64,000 nucleotides of DNA, taken from contig NZ_QYRN01000009.1 in NCBI RefSeq assembly GCF_003583935.1, positions 1-64,000 of the forward strand, given 5' to 3'. The position numbers and the translations under genes are program-made. Below, piece after piece: positions 53,255 through 64,000 of this stretch. The notes below the pieces were generated by a model. It did no database searches. It had not been told where the DNA came from and worked only from the letters and a program-made list of their open reading frames with translations. This stretch comes from Aureimonas flava. Lineage in GTDB: Bacteria; Pseudomonadota; Alphaproteobacteria; Rhizobiales; Rhizobiaceae. Position 1 is the stretch's first letter. Every line of letters starts with the position of its first letter.

Positions 53255-54604
53255 TCAGGCCGCCTCGCGCTTCAGCGCTCCGACGATGTCGTCCACCACG
53301 GCGTTCACGAGCTGGCTGTCGTCGCCCTCCGCCATCACGCGGATCAGCGGCTCGGTGCCGGACGGGCGGATCACCAGCCGGCCGCCCTCGCCCAGCCGGT
53401 CGCGCCCGGCATTGATGGCGTCCTGCACCCGCGCCTTCTCCAGCGGCGCGCCGCCCGAGAAGCGCACGTTCTTCAGCACTTGCGGCACCGGCGTGAACTT
53501 GCGGCAGACCTCCGACACGGTGCCGCCGGCCGAGCGCACCACGGCCAAGATCTGGAGCGCCGAGACCAGCCCGTCGCCCGTGGTGCCGAAGTCCGACAGG
53601 ACGATGTGGCCGGACTGCTCGCCGCCGACGTTGTAGCCGTGCTCGCGCATGTGCTCCACGACGTAGCGGTCGCCGACCTTGGTGCGTGCGAGCTGGATCT
53701 GACGCTCGTTCAGGAAACGCTCGAGCCCGAGATTCGACATGATGGTGGCGACCACGCCGCCGGCGGCCAGGCGCCCGTCCTGCGCCCAGGCCTCGCCGAT
53801 CACGGCCATGATCTGGTCGCCGTCCACCACCTCGCCGCGCTCGTCCACGATCAGGACCCGGTCGGCGTCGCCGTCCAGCGCGATGCCGATGTCGGCGCGC
53901 ACTTCCTGCACCTTCGCCATCAGCGCGGCGGGGCTGGTGGAGCCGCAGTTGCGGTTGATGTTGGTGCCGTTCGGCTCGACGCCGATCGACACGACCTCCG
54001 CGCCGAGTTCCCACAGGACGTCCGGCGCCACCCGGTAGGCCGCTCCGTTGGCGCAGTCGATCGCGACGCGCACCCCGTCCAGCGACAGCTCGCGCGGCAG
54101 CGTCCGCTTGGCGAACTCGACATAGCGGTCGCGGCCGCCGTCGTCGTAGCGCTTGGCCCGGCCGAGATGGGCGCCGACGGCGAGGCGCGGCGTCAGGTCC
54201 TCGTCGATCATGCGGTTGATCTCGGCTTCCAGCTCGTCGGACAGCTTGTAGCCGTCCGGCCCGAACAGCTTGATGCCGTTGTCCTCGAACGGGTTGTGCG
54301 AGGCAGAGATCATCACGCCGATGTCGGCGCGCATCGAGCGCGTCAGCATCGCCACCGCCGGCGTCGGCATCGGGCCGAGCATCAGGACGTCGACGCCCAC
54401 CGCGGTGAAGCCCGCGCACAGCGCCGGCTCCAGCATGTAGCCGGACAGGCGCGTGTCCTTCCCGATCACCACGCGGTGCCGGTAGTTGCCGCGCTTGAAG
54501 GCGAGGCCGGCGGCCATGCCGACCTTCATCGCGATCTCGGGCGTCATCGGATGCCGGTTGGCGAGGCCGCGGATCCCGTCCGTCCCGAAATAGGATTTCG
54601 TCAT
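53255..54604 (-). CDS. glmM: Phosphoglucosamine mutase
   Basis: A 449-residue protein of the phosphohexomutase superfamily. Start [13 protein letters not shown]; active-site Ser102 in [13 protein letters not shown]; Mg-binding DGDADR; sugar-binding GGEQSGH; phosphate-binding [11 protein letters not shown]. It converts GlcN-6-P to GlcN-1-P for UDP-GlcNAc and so for peptidoglycan and LPS. The position after ftsH is the standard order in this group. Confidence 0.96.
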   Translation of the reverse strand: MTKSYFGTDGIRGLANRHPMTPEIAMKVGMAAGLAFKRGNYRHRVVIGKDTRLSGYMLEPALCAGFTAVGVDVLMLGPMPTPAVAMLTRSMRADIGVMISASHNPFEDNGIKLFGPDGYKLSDELEAEINRMIDEDLTPRLAVGAHLGRAKRYDDGGRDRYVEFAKRTLPRELSLDGVRVAIDCANGAAYRVAPDVLWELGAEVVSIGVEPNGTNINRNCGSTSPAALMAKVQEVRADIGIALDGDADRVLIVDERGEVVDGDQIMAVIGEAWAQDGRLAAGGVVATIMSNLGLERFLNERQIQLARTKVGDRYVVEHMREHGYNVGGEQSGHIVLSDFGTTGDGLVSALQILAVVRSAGGTVSEVCRKFTPVPQVLKNVRFSGGAPLEKARVQDAINAGRDRLGEGGRLVIRPSGTEPLIRVMAEGDDSQLVNAVVDDIVGALKREAA

Positions 54605-54733
54605 GGCGTGTCGTCTCCGCTGGCCCGTCGCTCGGCTGTAAGGGCACGAGCATGGTGCAGAAAGTAAAAAAGAATGTCAGCGGGACGCACCATCGCGATC
54701 CCGTCGCGGCCTGCCGTGCCGCCGCCCCGCACG

Positions 54734-54758
54734 AAAAAGGCGGACCCGAAGGCCCGCC
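54734..54758 (-). terminator. Terminator after ftsH
   Basis: The minus strand reads GGCGGGCC-TTCG-GGTCCGCC followed by TTTTT. An 8-bp stem with one wobble and a stable TTCG tetraloop, 27 bp after the ftsH stop. Confidence 0.8.
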
Positions 54759-54784
54759 CCGCATGCTTAGCGCCGGTCCGCGCC

Positions 54785-56722
<1,938 letters not shown>

Positions 56723-56759
56723 TATCCGTCCTGGGATGACGCCCCGATACGCCAACCCG

Positions 56760-58118
56760 CTAGGGTGCGCGAACCTTGACACGTCCTCGAAGATAGGTGG
56801 CCGCCAAATCCTTGCCAACAGCCTTGGAGGGATTTGCGGCATTTTGGGGTTCGGCGGTTAATCGTTCCGGCGGCTCGCCCGGCAGGTCCGCCCAGATCCG
56901 CCACCCGACCCGCTGGCGAACGGCCAGCACGGCGACGCCCGCAAACCGGTCCTGGAGGGCCGGATGCACGCCGACGAGGCTCCCGTCCCGGTCGAGCGCG
57001 ACCGGGAGCGTGCGCTGCGCGGCGCCCCCGAGGCCGAGCCGTCCCAGCGCCTCGATGCGCTCCGCCCGGCCGGGCGGAATCGAGGCGATCGTGAAGCGGC
57101 GGTCGAAGGCGAGCGCGCCCGGCGCGACCGCCACGCCCGGCGGCCCCGCGCGGCCGAACTCGCGTCGCGCGACCAGACCACCCCGCCCCGCCTCGATCCG
57201 GCAACCGGCCAGCGTGGCCGCCTTGCCTTCGCCGGCTTCGAAGCGGGCGGCGAGCCGGTCGGCCGCCGCGCGCGGCGGCGGATGGAGCCCGCCCCCGACG
57301 GCTGTCAGGATGCGCGACCAGAGCGCCGCGTCACCGGCGCCGGGTCGGAAATCGGCGGCGCCGCACGCGTCCACGCCGATCCGCCTCTCGTCCGCGGCGC
57401 GGCCGATCGCCGACGCGTGGTGCGCGTCCTCCGCCTCGCGCAGCGCCGACGCATCCCCGATCGCGCGGCGGATCGCGGCGAGGTCGTGTGCGCCATCGGC
57501 AAGCTCGGCGCGAAGCCGGGCCCGCCGGAACCGCGTGTCGGCATTGCTCGGATCGGCCACCGCCTCCACCCCCGCCCGCCGGACCGTTTCCTCCAGCGCG
57601 CGCTTGGGAAGCGCCAGGAAGGGCCGCAGCAGGACGAGGCCGGGCTGGAGGTCCCGCCAGGGACGCATGCCGGCCAGCGCGGAACCGCCCGCGCCGCGCG
57701 CGCGCGCCAGGAGATGGGTCTCGATCTGGTCGTCGGCATGGTGGGCGACCATCAGCGCGTCCGCGCCGATCCGGGCCGCCTCTTCCGACAGGAGGTCGTA
57801 GCGCGCCTCGCGCGCGGCCGCCATCAGGTTGCCGCGCGGCAACCCGGGGCTCCGCCAGACCAGCGTGCGATGGGCGAGGCCGAGGTCGCGGCACAGGGCG
57901 GCCACGAACGCCGCCTCCCCCGCTCCTTCCGGCCGCAGCCCGTGGTCCACCGTCGCCACCGAGACGGCGACGCCGCCGCGTCGCTCCGCCATCGCCAGCA
58001 GCAGGGCGAGCGAATCCGGCCCGCCCGAGACGCCGAGAAGCCCATGGCGCACGGGCCGCCGCGACATGGCGAAACGGCCGAGAGCGACCGCGACCGCCTC
58101 GACCGTTTCGGATGTCAT
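56760..58118 (-). CDS. tilS: tRNA(Ile)-lysidine synthase
   Basis: A 452-residue protein. PP-loop SGGPDS at 31-36; [28 protein letters not shown] (substrate binding); C-terminal domain from about 300. It modifies C34 of the CAU-anticodon tRNA-Ile to lysidine so that it reads AUA. The C-terminus is shorter in conserved content than in E. coli, as usual in alphaproteobacteria. It stands between cpoB (20 bp) and ftsH (37 bp), probably one transcript. Confidence 0.93.
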   Translation of the reverse strand: MTSETVEAVAVALGRFAMSRRPVRHGLLGVSGGPDSLALLLAMAERRGGVAVSVATVDHGLRPEGAGEAAFVAALCRDLGLAHRTLVWRSPGLPRGNLMAAAREARYDLLSEEAARIGADALMVAHHADDQIETHLLARARGAGGSALAGMRPWRDLQPGLVLLRPFLALPKRALEETVRRAGVEAVADPSNADTRFRRARLRAELADGAHDLAAIRRAIGDASALREAEDAHHASAIGRAADERRIGVDACGAADFRPGAGDAALWSRILTAVGGGLHPPPRAAADRLAARFEAGEGKAATLAGCRIEAGRGGLVARREFGRAGPPGVAVAPGALAFDRRFTIASIPPGRAERIEALGRLGLGGAAQRTLPVALDRDGSLVGVHPALQDRFAGVAVLAVRQRVGWRIWADLPGEPPERLTAEPQNAANPSKAVGKDLAATYLRGRVKVRAP

Positions 58119-58137
58119 GGGCGCGACCGACGGCGGG

Positions 58138-59070
58138 TCAGGCGCAGTTGGCGGCCTTGGTCTCGCCCTGGAGCTTGCGCTTCACGTTGGCGCTCATGTC
58201 CGGGTATCGCTTGCCGACCTCGGCATAGGTGACGCAGGCGGTCTCGCGATTGTTGAGCCGGGCCAGCGACATGCCGAGCTTGAGCATCATCTCGGGCGCC
58301 TTGGCGCTCTTGGGATGCTCCTTCTGCGCGTTCAGGAAGACCTCGGCGGCGTCGCGATACTTGTTCTGCGCATAGAGTGACTCGCCCAGCCAATACTGCG
58401 CGTCGGCCGCGTCCTGCGAGTTCGGATAGGCCTGGGTGTACTGGCGGAACGTGGTCTCGGCGAGCTGGTAGTCGCCGGCCAGCATGTAGTTGTAGCCGAG
58501 CGAATACATCTCCACCGGGCCGTTGGTGGCGATGGAGGCGACCTGGCTGCCGTTCGACCCGGAGGCGGCGGCCGGCGGCGTCGGCTCGTTCAGGCTGGTA
58601 TCGTCCAGAAGCGCGCCGATCTCGTCCTTCTGCCCTGCGGCCGGCGACGTGGCGTCGTTGACGCTCGGCGGGCTCGCCGAGGCGACGCGCTCGTTGCCGG
58701 GCGCGGCGGGAGCGGCCTCCGTGCGGCGTTCGGCCGGCTTGGCGGAGGCGCCCGAGCCCTTGCCCTCGAGATCCTGGAAGCGGAACTCGTTGTCCTCCTG
58801 CGCCTTGCGAAGCTGCTCCTGCAACTGGAGCACCATGAAGGACAGCTCCTCGACCTTGCCGGTGAGCCGCCGCATCTCCTCCTCCATCTGCGACAGGCGC
58901 ACGCCGCCGTCGCCCGCCGCCTGCGCGAGCAGAACCGGCGCCTCCCGGCTCGCGGCCGCCGGCGCGCGTTCGCCGGCGCCGAAACCGAACGGCAGTTCGA
59001 GCGCCGAGGCGGGCCCCGCCAGGGTGGCGAGGGCGAGGATGGAGACGGTTGCGAGCTTCATGCTGGCCAT
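58138..59070 (-). CDS. cpoB: Cell division coordinator CpoB (YbgF)
   Basis: A 310-residue periplasmic protein. Signal peptide (about 1-24, ALA), coiled coil 60-105 (LSQMEEEMRRLTGKVEELSF) for trimerisation, an Ala/Pro-rich linker and three TPR repeats from about 185 (YSLGYNYMLAGDYQLAETTF, YWLGESLYAQNKYRDAAEVF). CpoB links the Tol complex to peptidoglycan synthesis at division. Starts at 59070 and 59061 are both possible. It is 202 bp after pal, with a terminator-like hairpin between. Confidence 0.92.
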   Translation of the reverse strand: MASMKLATVSILALATLAGPASALELPFGFGAGERAPAAASREAPVLLAQAAGDGGVRLSQMEEEMRRLTGKVEELSFMVLQLQEQLRKAQEDNEFRFQDLEGKGSGASAKPAERRTEAAPAAPGNERVASASPPSVNDATSPAAGQKDEIGALLDDTSLNEPTPPAAASGSNGSQVASIATNGPVEMYSLGYNYMLAGDYQLAETTFRQYTQAYPNSQDAADAQYWLGESLYAQNKYRDAAEVFLNAQKEHPKSAKAPEMMLKLGMSLARLNNRETACVTYAEVGKRYPDMSANVKRKLQGETKAANCA

Positions 59071-59216
59071 GCGGAAATCCCCTCGGGATCGCTGGAGGCC
59101 CCTCGCCCGCCGGGCTTCGCGGCCGGGCGGACGGCGACCTTTCGACCCCTCAGCTTGAAAGAGGGGAAGGCGTCCAAAATTTGGCCGGTGCTAGCACAGA
59201 CCGGGGTCCCGACATG

Positions 59217-59240
59217 CAAAACGGCCCCGAAGGGCCGTTT
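59217..59240 (-). terminator. Hairpin terminator between pal and cpoB
   Basis: AAAACGGCC and GGCCGTTT flank CCGAAG in plus orientation; on the minus strand the stem ends in TTTT. It probably attenuates transcription from the tol-pal operon into cpoB. Confidence 0.7.
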
Positions 59241-59272
59241 CGCGCAGCTCGCTGTGGCGGAAATGTCGCAGA

Positions 59273-59815
59273 TCAGCTTCCGGCGCCGTTCAGCACCGTG
59301 ACGGCGCGGCGGTTCTGCGACCAGCAGGAGATGTCGTCGCACACGGCGACCGGGCGCTCCTTGCCGTAGGAGATGGTGCGCATGCGATTCGGCGAGACGC
59401 CCTGGCTGGCGAGGTAGTCGCGCGTGGCGGCGGCGCGGCGGGCGCCCAGCGCGAGGTTGTACTCGCGCGTGCCGCGCTCGTCGGCGTGGCCTTCCACCGT
59501 GATCGAATAGTTGCGGTACTGGTTCAGCCACTGCGCCTGGCGCGAGAGCGTCTGCTGCGCGTCGGCGCGGATGGACGAGGAGTCCGTGTCGAAGAAGATG
59601 CGGTCGCCGACATTGACCGTGAAGTCCTGGCTCGTGCCCGGAGCCGCCGAGCCCCCGGCGCCGCCCATGCCGCCCATGCCGCCCGCGCCGCCGAGGCCGA
59701 GGCCGGCCGCGTTGTCCGGGAGACCCGTGTTCTTCTTGGCGCAGGCCGAAAGCGCCAGCGCCGCGACCAGCGCGAGGGCGATACGACCATGGACCCCAGT
59801 AGCGATGCGGCGCAT
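59273..59815 (-). CDS. pal: Peptidoglycan-associated lipoprotein Pal
   Basis: A 180-residue lipoprotein. Signal with lipobox LALSAC (lipid on Cys25), a Gly-rich linker (GGAGGMGGMGGAGG) and the OmpA-like peptidoglycan-binding domain with VEGHADERGTREYNLALG and NRMRTISYGKERP. It anchors the outer membrane to peptidoglycan and to TolB. ATG 59815 was used; an upstream in-frame extension is not signal-like. The CDDISCW Cys pair near the C-terminus is typical of rhizobial Pal. Confidence 0.95.
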   Translation of the reverse strand: MRRIATGVHGRIALALVAALALSACAKKNTGLPDNAAGLGLGGAGGMGGMGGAGGSAAPGTSQDFTVNVGDRIFFDTDSSSIRADAQQTLSRQAQWLNQYRNYSITVEGHADERGTREYNLALGARRAAATRDYLASQGVSPNRMRTISYGKERPVAVCDDISCWSQNRRAVTVLNGAGS

Positions 59816-59912
59816 GGCCGTCTCCTTCACGTATGTGGATTTCCGTCTGCGCCCGTTTACCATGTTCTCGGTTAACGAGTGGTCAACAGGCGATTGAAAA
59901 GGCTCGCGAATC

Positions 59913-61217
59913 CTATTCGAGCGCCGGCGACCATGCCGGGTCCGAGGCGTAGTTCGGCGTCGCCACCTTCTGCTCGTTGCGGCCCGTGAGGTCGATCGAG
60001 TAGAGCTGCGGTCCCGCGCCCTGGTCGCGGAAGAACATGATGACGCGGCCGTTGGGCGCCCAGGTCGGCCCCTCCGCGTGGAAGGACGAGGTGAGGATGC
60101 GCTCGCCGGAGCCGTCCGGCTTCATCACGCCGATCTGGAACTGGCCGCCGGTCTGCTTGGTGAACGCGATGAGGTCGCCGCGCGGGCTCCAGACCGGCGT
60201 GTTGTAGGTGCCCTGGCCGAAGGAGATGCGCTGCTGGCCCGAGCCGTCGGCGCCCATGACGTAGATCTGCGAGCGGCCGCCCCGGTCGCTCTCGAACACC
60301 ACCTTGGACCCGTCCGGCGAATAGGAGGGCGAGGTGTCGATCGCGGCGGTGGAGGTCAGCCGGGTGGTGGCGCGCGAGCGCAGGTCCATCGCGTAGATGT
60401 TGGAGTTGCCGTCCTGCTGGAGGCTCATGATGACCTTCTGCCCATCGGGCGAGAAGCGGGGCGAGAAGGTCATGCCGGGGAAGTTGCCGACCACCTCGCG
60501 CTGTCCCGTCTCGAGCTGCAGCAGGTAGACGCGCGGTTCCGCCTGCCCGAAGGACATGTAGGTGATCTCCTGCCGGTTGGGCGAGAAGCGCGGCGTGAGC
60601 ACGAGGTCGTTGCCCTGGGAGAGGTAGCGCACGTTTGCGCCGTCCTGGTCCATGATGGCGAGGCGCTTGCGGCGGTCGTTCTTGGCGCCGGTCTCGTCGA
60701 TGAAGACGATGCGCGTGTCGAAATAGCCCTTCTCGCCCGTCAGCCGCTCGTAGATGGCGTCGGCGATGATGTGGGCGATGCGGCGCCAGTTGTCGGGGCT
60801 GGCATAGAACTGCTGGCCGTCGAGCTGCTGGCCGGCATAGGTGTCCCACAGGCGGAACTCGACGCGAAGGCGCCCGTCCGCCTCCGGCGTCACCCGCCCG
60901 GTGACCAGGGCCTGCGCGTTGATCACGGTCCAGTCCTGGAAGCGGGGCGTCGCGTCGGGCGTCACGTCCTTCTGGATGAAGGCGGCCGGGTTGATCGGCG
61001 CGAACAGGCCCGACCGCTTGAGGTCGGCCGAGACCACTTCCATCAGCTTCTGGCCCAGCGCGTCGCGCGACTGGAAGTTCGGCAGGGCGATCGGCAGCGG
61101 CTGGACATTGCCTTGCGTCACGTCGATCTCGACCTGGGCGCGGGCGCCGGATGCCAGGGCGAGACCGGCGGTCGCGGCGGCAAGGGCTAGGGCCAGGGAT
61201 CGGATGAAGCGCGTCAT
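59913..61217 (-). CDS. tolB: Tol-Pal system protein TolB
   Basis: A 434-residue periplasmic protein: signal peptide ([20 protein letters not shown], cleavage ARA-QV), N-terminal TolB domain ([34 protein letters not shown]) and a six-bladed propeller with repeated [11 protein letters not shown] / [16 protein letters not shown] motifs. It binds Pal and TolA. Longer upstream frames are rejected because the signal peptide begins at ATG 61217. It lies between tolA (119 bp) and pal (97 bp). Confidence 0.95.
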   Translation of the reverse strand: MTRFIRSLALALAAATAGLALASGARAQVEIDVTQGNVQPLPIALPNFQSRDALGQKLMEVVSADLKRSGLFAPINPAAFIQKDVTPDATPRFQDWTVINAQALVTGRVTPEADGRLRVEFRLWDTYAGQQLDGQQFYASPDNWRRIAHIIADAIYERLTGEKGYFDTRIVFIDETGAKNDRRKRLAIMDQDGANVRYLSQGNDLVLTPRFSPNRQEITYMSFGQAEPRVYLLQLETGQREVVGNFPGMTFSPRFSPDGQKVIMSLQQDGNSNIYAMDLRSRATTRLTSTAAIDTSPSYSPDGSKVVFESDRGGRSQIYVMGADGSGQQRISFGQGTYNTPVWSPRGDLIAFTKQTGGQFQIGVMKPDGSGERILTSSFHAEGPTWAPNGRVIMFFRDQGAGPQLYSIDLTGRNEQKVATPNYASDPAWSPALE

Positions 61218-61336
61218 GGGCGGGACCTTCCCGTTTGGGCGTCGGGCTCGAAGCCGGGATGGCGGCGACGGCCCGTTCTGGCATGAGACATGGACCGGGG
61301 AACGACGGCGCGCCGCCCCCCGTACGAAGCGGCGGA

Positions 61337-62458
61337 TCAGAACATCTGGCTCGGGTCGAAGTTGACGGTGACCTGAGCCCAGGTGTCGTATTTCTCGGCC
61401 GGCAGGTTGTAGGGCGCGCAGCGGCGCACGGCGCGGATCGCCGCCTCGCTTGCCGCCCGTTCCGCCATGGACGCGCCGCCGCCGGACACGATCTCGGGCA
61501 TCCCCTCGAGCTCGCCCGTCGGGCCGAGCTGCATGGAGATCTTCACCCGGAACGAGCCCGCGTCGACGTTTCCGGCCGGCGGGTTCCAGCACTTGGAGAT
61601 CTGGCCCCGCAACGCGTCCATCTCGCTCTGCGACAGGGAGCCGCCGGTCTGGCGCGTCGCGCCGAACGCCGCCTGCTGCGTCGAACGCTTGGCCCCGCCG
61701 CCCGAGGACTCCTGCTTGTTGAGGAGCGCGGCAATCGCGTCGGCGTCGAACTGCTTGTCGGCCGAGGTCTGGGGCGCCGGCTTCTTGGTGTCCTTCGGCT
61801 TGTCCTTGGACTTCGACGCTTCCTTCGCCGGTTCCTTGGCGGGCTCCTTGGCCGGCTCGGGCGCCTTCGCCTCCGCGACCTTCACGGGCTCTGTGGGCTT
61901 GGGCTCGGGCGGCTTCGGCTTCACCTGCGGCAGCGGAACGTTGCGCGGCGGCGCGGGCGTCTCGGCTTCGGCCTTCGCAATCTCTGCGGCCAGGGGGTCG
62001 ATCTCGGGCGCCGGCTCGGCCGGCGTCGGGGCGGGCTCCGCCTCGGCGGTCTCCGCCGGGGGCTCGGGCGGCGTCGGCTCCGGGGGCGCGGGCTGCGGCG
62101 GCTCGGGGCGCGCCTGCGGCGTGGCGGCCGGCGGCGGCGGCGGAGGGGGCGCCTCGGCCGTGCTGACGTTCTCGTGCGGCGAGGGCTTGGGCGCCGGCGG
62201 GCTCGCCAGATCGGTCTCGTTGTCGCCGACGTTCTCGGCGGGCATCGGGAGCTTGGCGGGCGTCTTGGTGGGCGTCGGCGCCGACGTTTCGGCTTCCGGC
62301 GCATCCTGCTCGCCCAGCGTCGCCTGGCTCACGTCGGTGACCAGCGTCACGGGCAGCGCCTCGCCGCCCATGTCCAGCTTTTCCGGCGTCCCGAAATGCC
62401 ACAGACCCCAGGTCAGGATCGCGGTGTGCAGGATCGTGGAGGTGGCAAGGGGTTTCAT
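61337..62458 (-). CDS. tolA: Tol-Pal system protein TolA
   Basis: A 373-residue protein. One N-terminal membrane helix ([20 protein letters not shown]), a long Pro/Glu/Ala/Lys-rich periplasmic spacer (about 60-240) and a C-terminal TonB/TolA domain (about 280-373; [42 protein letters not shown]). It transmits force from TolQR to Pal. The low-complexity spacer creates many shadow frames. It is 10 bp downstream of tolR. Confidence 0.92.
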   Translation of the reverse strand: MKPLATSTILHTAILTWGLWHFGTPEKLDMGGEALPVTLVTDVSQATLGEQDAPEAETSAPTPTKTPAKLPMPAENVGDNETDLASPPAPKPSPHENVSTAEAPPPPPPPAATPQARPEPPQPAPPEPTPPEPPAETAEAEPAPTPAEPAPEIDPLAAEIAKAEAETPAPPRNVPLPQVKPKPPEPKPTEPVKVAEAKAPEPAKEPAKEPAKEASKSKDKPKDTKKPAPQTSADKQFDADAIAALLNKQESSGGGAKRSTQQAAFGATRQTGGSLSQSEMDALRGQISKCWNPPAGNVDAGSFRVKISMQLGPTGELEGMPEIVSGGGASMAERAASEAAIRAVRRCAPYNLPAEKYDTWAQVTVNFDPSQMF

Positions 62459-62468
62459 CGGCCGCGCG

Positions 62469-62921
62469 TCAGCTTCCCGCGGTCTGCTGCGTGGTCACGA
62501 GACCGATGTTCTTGAAGCCGGCGGCCGAGATGCGCGACATGACGCGCATCACCGTGCCGTAGTCGGCGGCGCTGTCGGCGCGCAGGAAGATGCGCTCCTC
62601 GTAGCCGGCCTCGGCGATCGCCTTGAGCTGCTCGACGATCGCTTCCGGCTCCACGGGCGTCTCCTGCAGGAACACCTCGCCGCCCTTCTGGACGGAGATG
62701 GTGATCGGCTGCTTGTCGGCCGAAAGCGCCTTGGCGTTGGTCTTGGGCAGGTCCAGCGGCACGCCCACCGTCATCAGCGGCGCGGCCACCATGAAGATGA
62801 TGAGCAGCACCAGCATGACGTCCACCATCGGCGTCATGTTGATCTCGGCCATGGGAGCCTTGCGCGCGCGACGCCCGCGGCGCGATCCGCCCCCAGACGA
62901 AGCTCCCGTCGACATGCCCAT
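62469..62921 (-). CDS. tolR: Tol-Pal system protein TolR
   Basis: A 150-residue ExbD-family protein. Basic N-terminus (RRGRRARKAP), INMTPMVDVMLVLLIIFMVA with the membrane Asp that lines the proton path, and a periplasmic domain ending in a helix. TolQR uses the proton gradient to energise TolA. 39 bp after tolQ. The start is at 62921 or the second Met, 62915. Confidence 0.95.
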   Translation of the reverse strand: MGMSTGASSGGGSRRGRRARKAPMAEINMTPMVDVMLVLLIIFMVAAPLMTVGVPLDLPKTNAKALSADKQPITISVQKGGEVFLQETPVEPEAIVEQLKAIAEAGYEERIFLRADSAADYGTVMRVMSRISAAGFKNIGLVTTQQTAGS

Positions 62922-62960
62922 GGAAACGATCCCCTCTGAAACGGAACGAGGCGGCGGCGC

Positions 62961-63677
62961 TCAGCGCGCGGCCGAACGCTCGTCGATCTGGCGCGACAGG
63001 ATGGACGAGAACTCGTCGGCGAAAGCCTCGAGCCGGGCGGCGAGCTTGCCCGCGTCGGCCGAGAGCTTGTTGTAGGCGACCACGGCGGGAATGGCGGCGA
63101 CGAGGCCGATCGCGGTGGCCAGCAGCGCCTCGGCGATGCCCGGTGCGACCACGGCGAGGCTGGTCTGCTCGCTGGCGGCGATGGACTGGAAGGCGGTCAT
63201 GATGCCGACGACCGTGCCGAACAGGCCGACGAAGGGCGCGGCCGAGCCGACGGTCGCCAGGAAGCCGAGGCGGGACTCCAGCCCCTCCATCTCGCGCGCC
63301 ATGGTCACGTCCATCGCCTTCTCGATGCGGGTCTGGAGGCCGATGGGCGAGCGCGCGCCCTTCTCGAAGCTCTTCTTCCACTCGCGCATGGCGGCCACGA
63401 ACAGCGCACCCATGCCGCTGGTCTTGCGGTCGGACAGCGTGTGGTACAGCTCCTCCAGCGACTGGCCGGACCAGAAGTTGTTCTCGAACTGATTGAGCTG
63501 GCGGCGGAAGCGGGCGTAGCGCTGCCACTTGTCGAAGATGATCGCCCAGGTCCACACGGACGCCGCGAGCAGGCCGATCATGACGAACTTGACGATGAAC
63601 CCGGCCTGCCAGAAAAGGCCCAGGAGCGACATGTCGTGGGCCGGCGCGGCCAGCGCAGTCTGAGCGACCTCGTTCAT
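62961..63677 (-). CDS. tolQ: Tol-Pal system protein TolQ
   Basis: A 238-residue ExbB/MotA-type protein with three membrane helices (IVKFVMIGLLAASVWTWAII; FVGLFGTVVGIMTAFQSIAA; APGIAEALLATAIGLVAAIP) and the cytoplasmic EKGARSPIGLQTRIEKAMDV stretch. It forms the proton-driven stator with TolR. ATG 63677 gives the expected start MNEVAQTALA; the longer frame is not protein-like. First complete gene of the operon in the window. Confidence 0.95.
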   Translation of the reverse strand: MNEVAQTALAAPAHDMSLLGLFWQAGFIVKFVMIGLLAASVWTWAIIFDKWQRYARFRRQLNQFENNFWSGQSLEELYHTLSDRKTSGMGALFVAAMREWKKSFEKGARSPIGLQTRIEKAMDVTMAREMEGLESRLGFLATVGSAAPFVGLFGTVVGIMTAFQSIAASEQTSLAVVAPGIAEALLATAIGLVAAIPAVVAYNKLSADAGKLAARLEAFADEFSSILSRQIDERSAAR

Positions 63678-63938
63678 TCCGTTTGCGTCCCTCGAATCCG
63701 TCGGATCGTCATGGTGGCTCGGAGCTTCTCGCTCCCGGCGGCTCGACGTCCCCGCCACGACGCAGCGGCGCCCGTGCCGGACATGCCGGCGCGAAACGTC
63801 GTCCATCGCGCCCTTTGACCGGTCGAATCCGGTGAAAGAATGGCATGGGGAGCTTGGCCCTTCGACGCTATAAAGCCTCGTTAGGGTTAACAAATCGTTT
63901 GCGTGCGGTGTTTCGGTGCGTCGCGGGACGACGCTGCG

Positions 63939-64000
63939 TCAACTTGCCGGGGCGCCCAGCCGCTCGGCCACCGCGGGCGGCATCCGCCGGGGCCGCCCGT
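63939..64000 (-). CDS. ybgC: Probable YbgC thioesterase C-terminus, partial
   Basis: Only 19 codons and a TGA are visible (GRPRRMPPAVAERLGAPAS). The position before tolQ, the direction and the R-R-M-P ending fit the acyl-CoA thioesterase that precedes tolQ in most Tol-Pal operons. The sequence is too short for proof. The 261 bp to tolQ contain no other gene and may hold an internal promoter (TTGTTAACC near 63.89 kb, minus strand). Confidence 0.5.
   Translation of the reverse strand, partial: GRPRRMPPAVAERLGAPAS

Overview
The window is high-GC DNA from an alphaproteobacterium of the order Hyphomicrobiales (Rhizobiales). The evidence is gene content and order: a sciP-fliJ-ctrA-chpT-eipA cell-cycle block; the run (ybgC)-tolQ-tolR-tolA-tolB-pal-cpoB-tilS-ftsH-glmM; an alphaproteobacterial serC leader RNA in front of serC-alaE-serA; RpoH; and several HWE-type histidine kinases. 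An Aurantimonadaceae- or Methylobacterium-like member is my guess, because DUF2934, DUF6894, HWE kinases and YfdX occur together. The genus cannot be fixed from this sequence.

Region 1 (about 1-28.4 kb) is accessory and regulatory DNA. It opens with two IS3-family remnants. A minus-strand set of very small genes follows (CsbD-like, phasin-like and unknown proteins); several overlap stop-to-start. It runs in frame into a decapitated HWE kinase. Next come cspA, a frame-disrupted zeta-like toxin with an intact upstream partner, an IS1595-family transposase, a DUF6894 protein, and a 793-residue PAS-GAF-PAS-PAS-HWE kinase overlapping its single-domain response regulator. From 10.7 to 27 kb lie an AraC regulator, a DUF4142-like secreted protein, a secreted alpha/beta hydrolase and a DnaE2 remnant. 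They are followed by an aromatic or quinone metabolism cluster: intradiol dioxygenase, SDR, Dabb protein, LysR, amidohydrolase/decarboxylase, SnoaL-like proteins, quinone oxidoreductase, a second LysR and a VOC dioxygenase. Two genes of this cluster carry single-base lesions (a 1-nt deletion and an in-frame TGA). A Fic protein with three 24-bp tandem repeats in its promoter region sits inside the cluster, next to two unknown genes. A GIY-YIG protein and a set of palindromic 15-bp repeats (27.55-27.70 kb) end the accessory part.

Region 2 (28.4-64 kb) is core chromosome. It holds a GGDEF-EAL protein, a Gfo/Idh/MocA oxidoreductase, mnmA, sciP, fliJ, ctrA, a receiver without its phospho-Asp next to chpT, eipA, a coiled-coil membrane protein, a SpoU methyltransferase, tRNA-Glu(CTC), a DUF6476-like protein, rluD, rpoH, yfdX, a Pro/Ala-rich membrane protein, purA, an EamA transporter, serA/alaE/serC with the serC RNA element, two outer-membrane beta-barrel proteins, glmM, ftsH, tilS and the tol-pal operon. 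The first residues of a likely ybgC lie at the right edge.

The least explained parts are the small-gene set at 1.7-3.4 kb, the tandem repeats upstream of fic, the palindromic repeats at 27.6 kb, and the degenerate receiver beside chpT. No CRISPR array, rRNA gene or prophage was seen.
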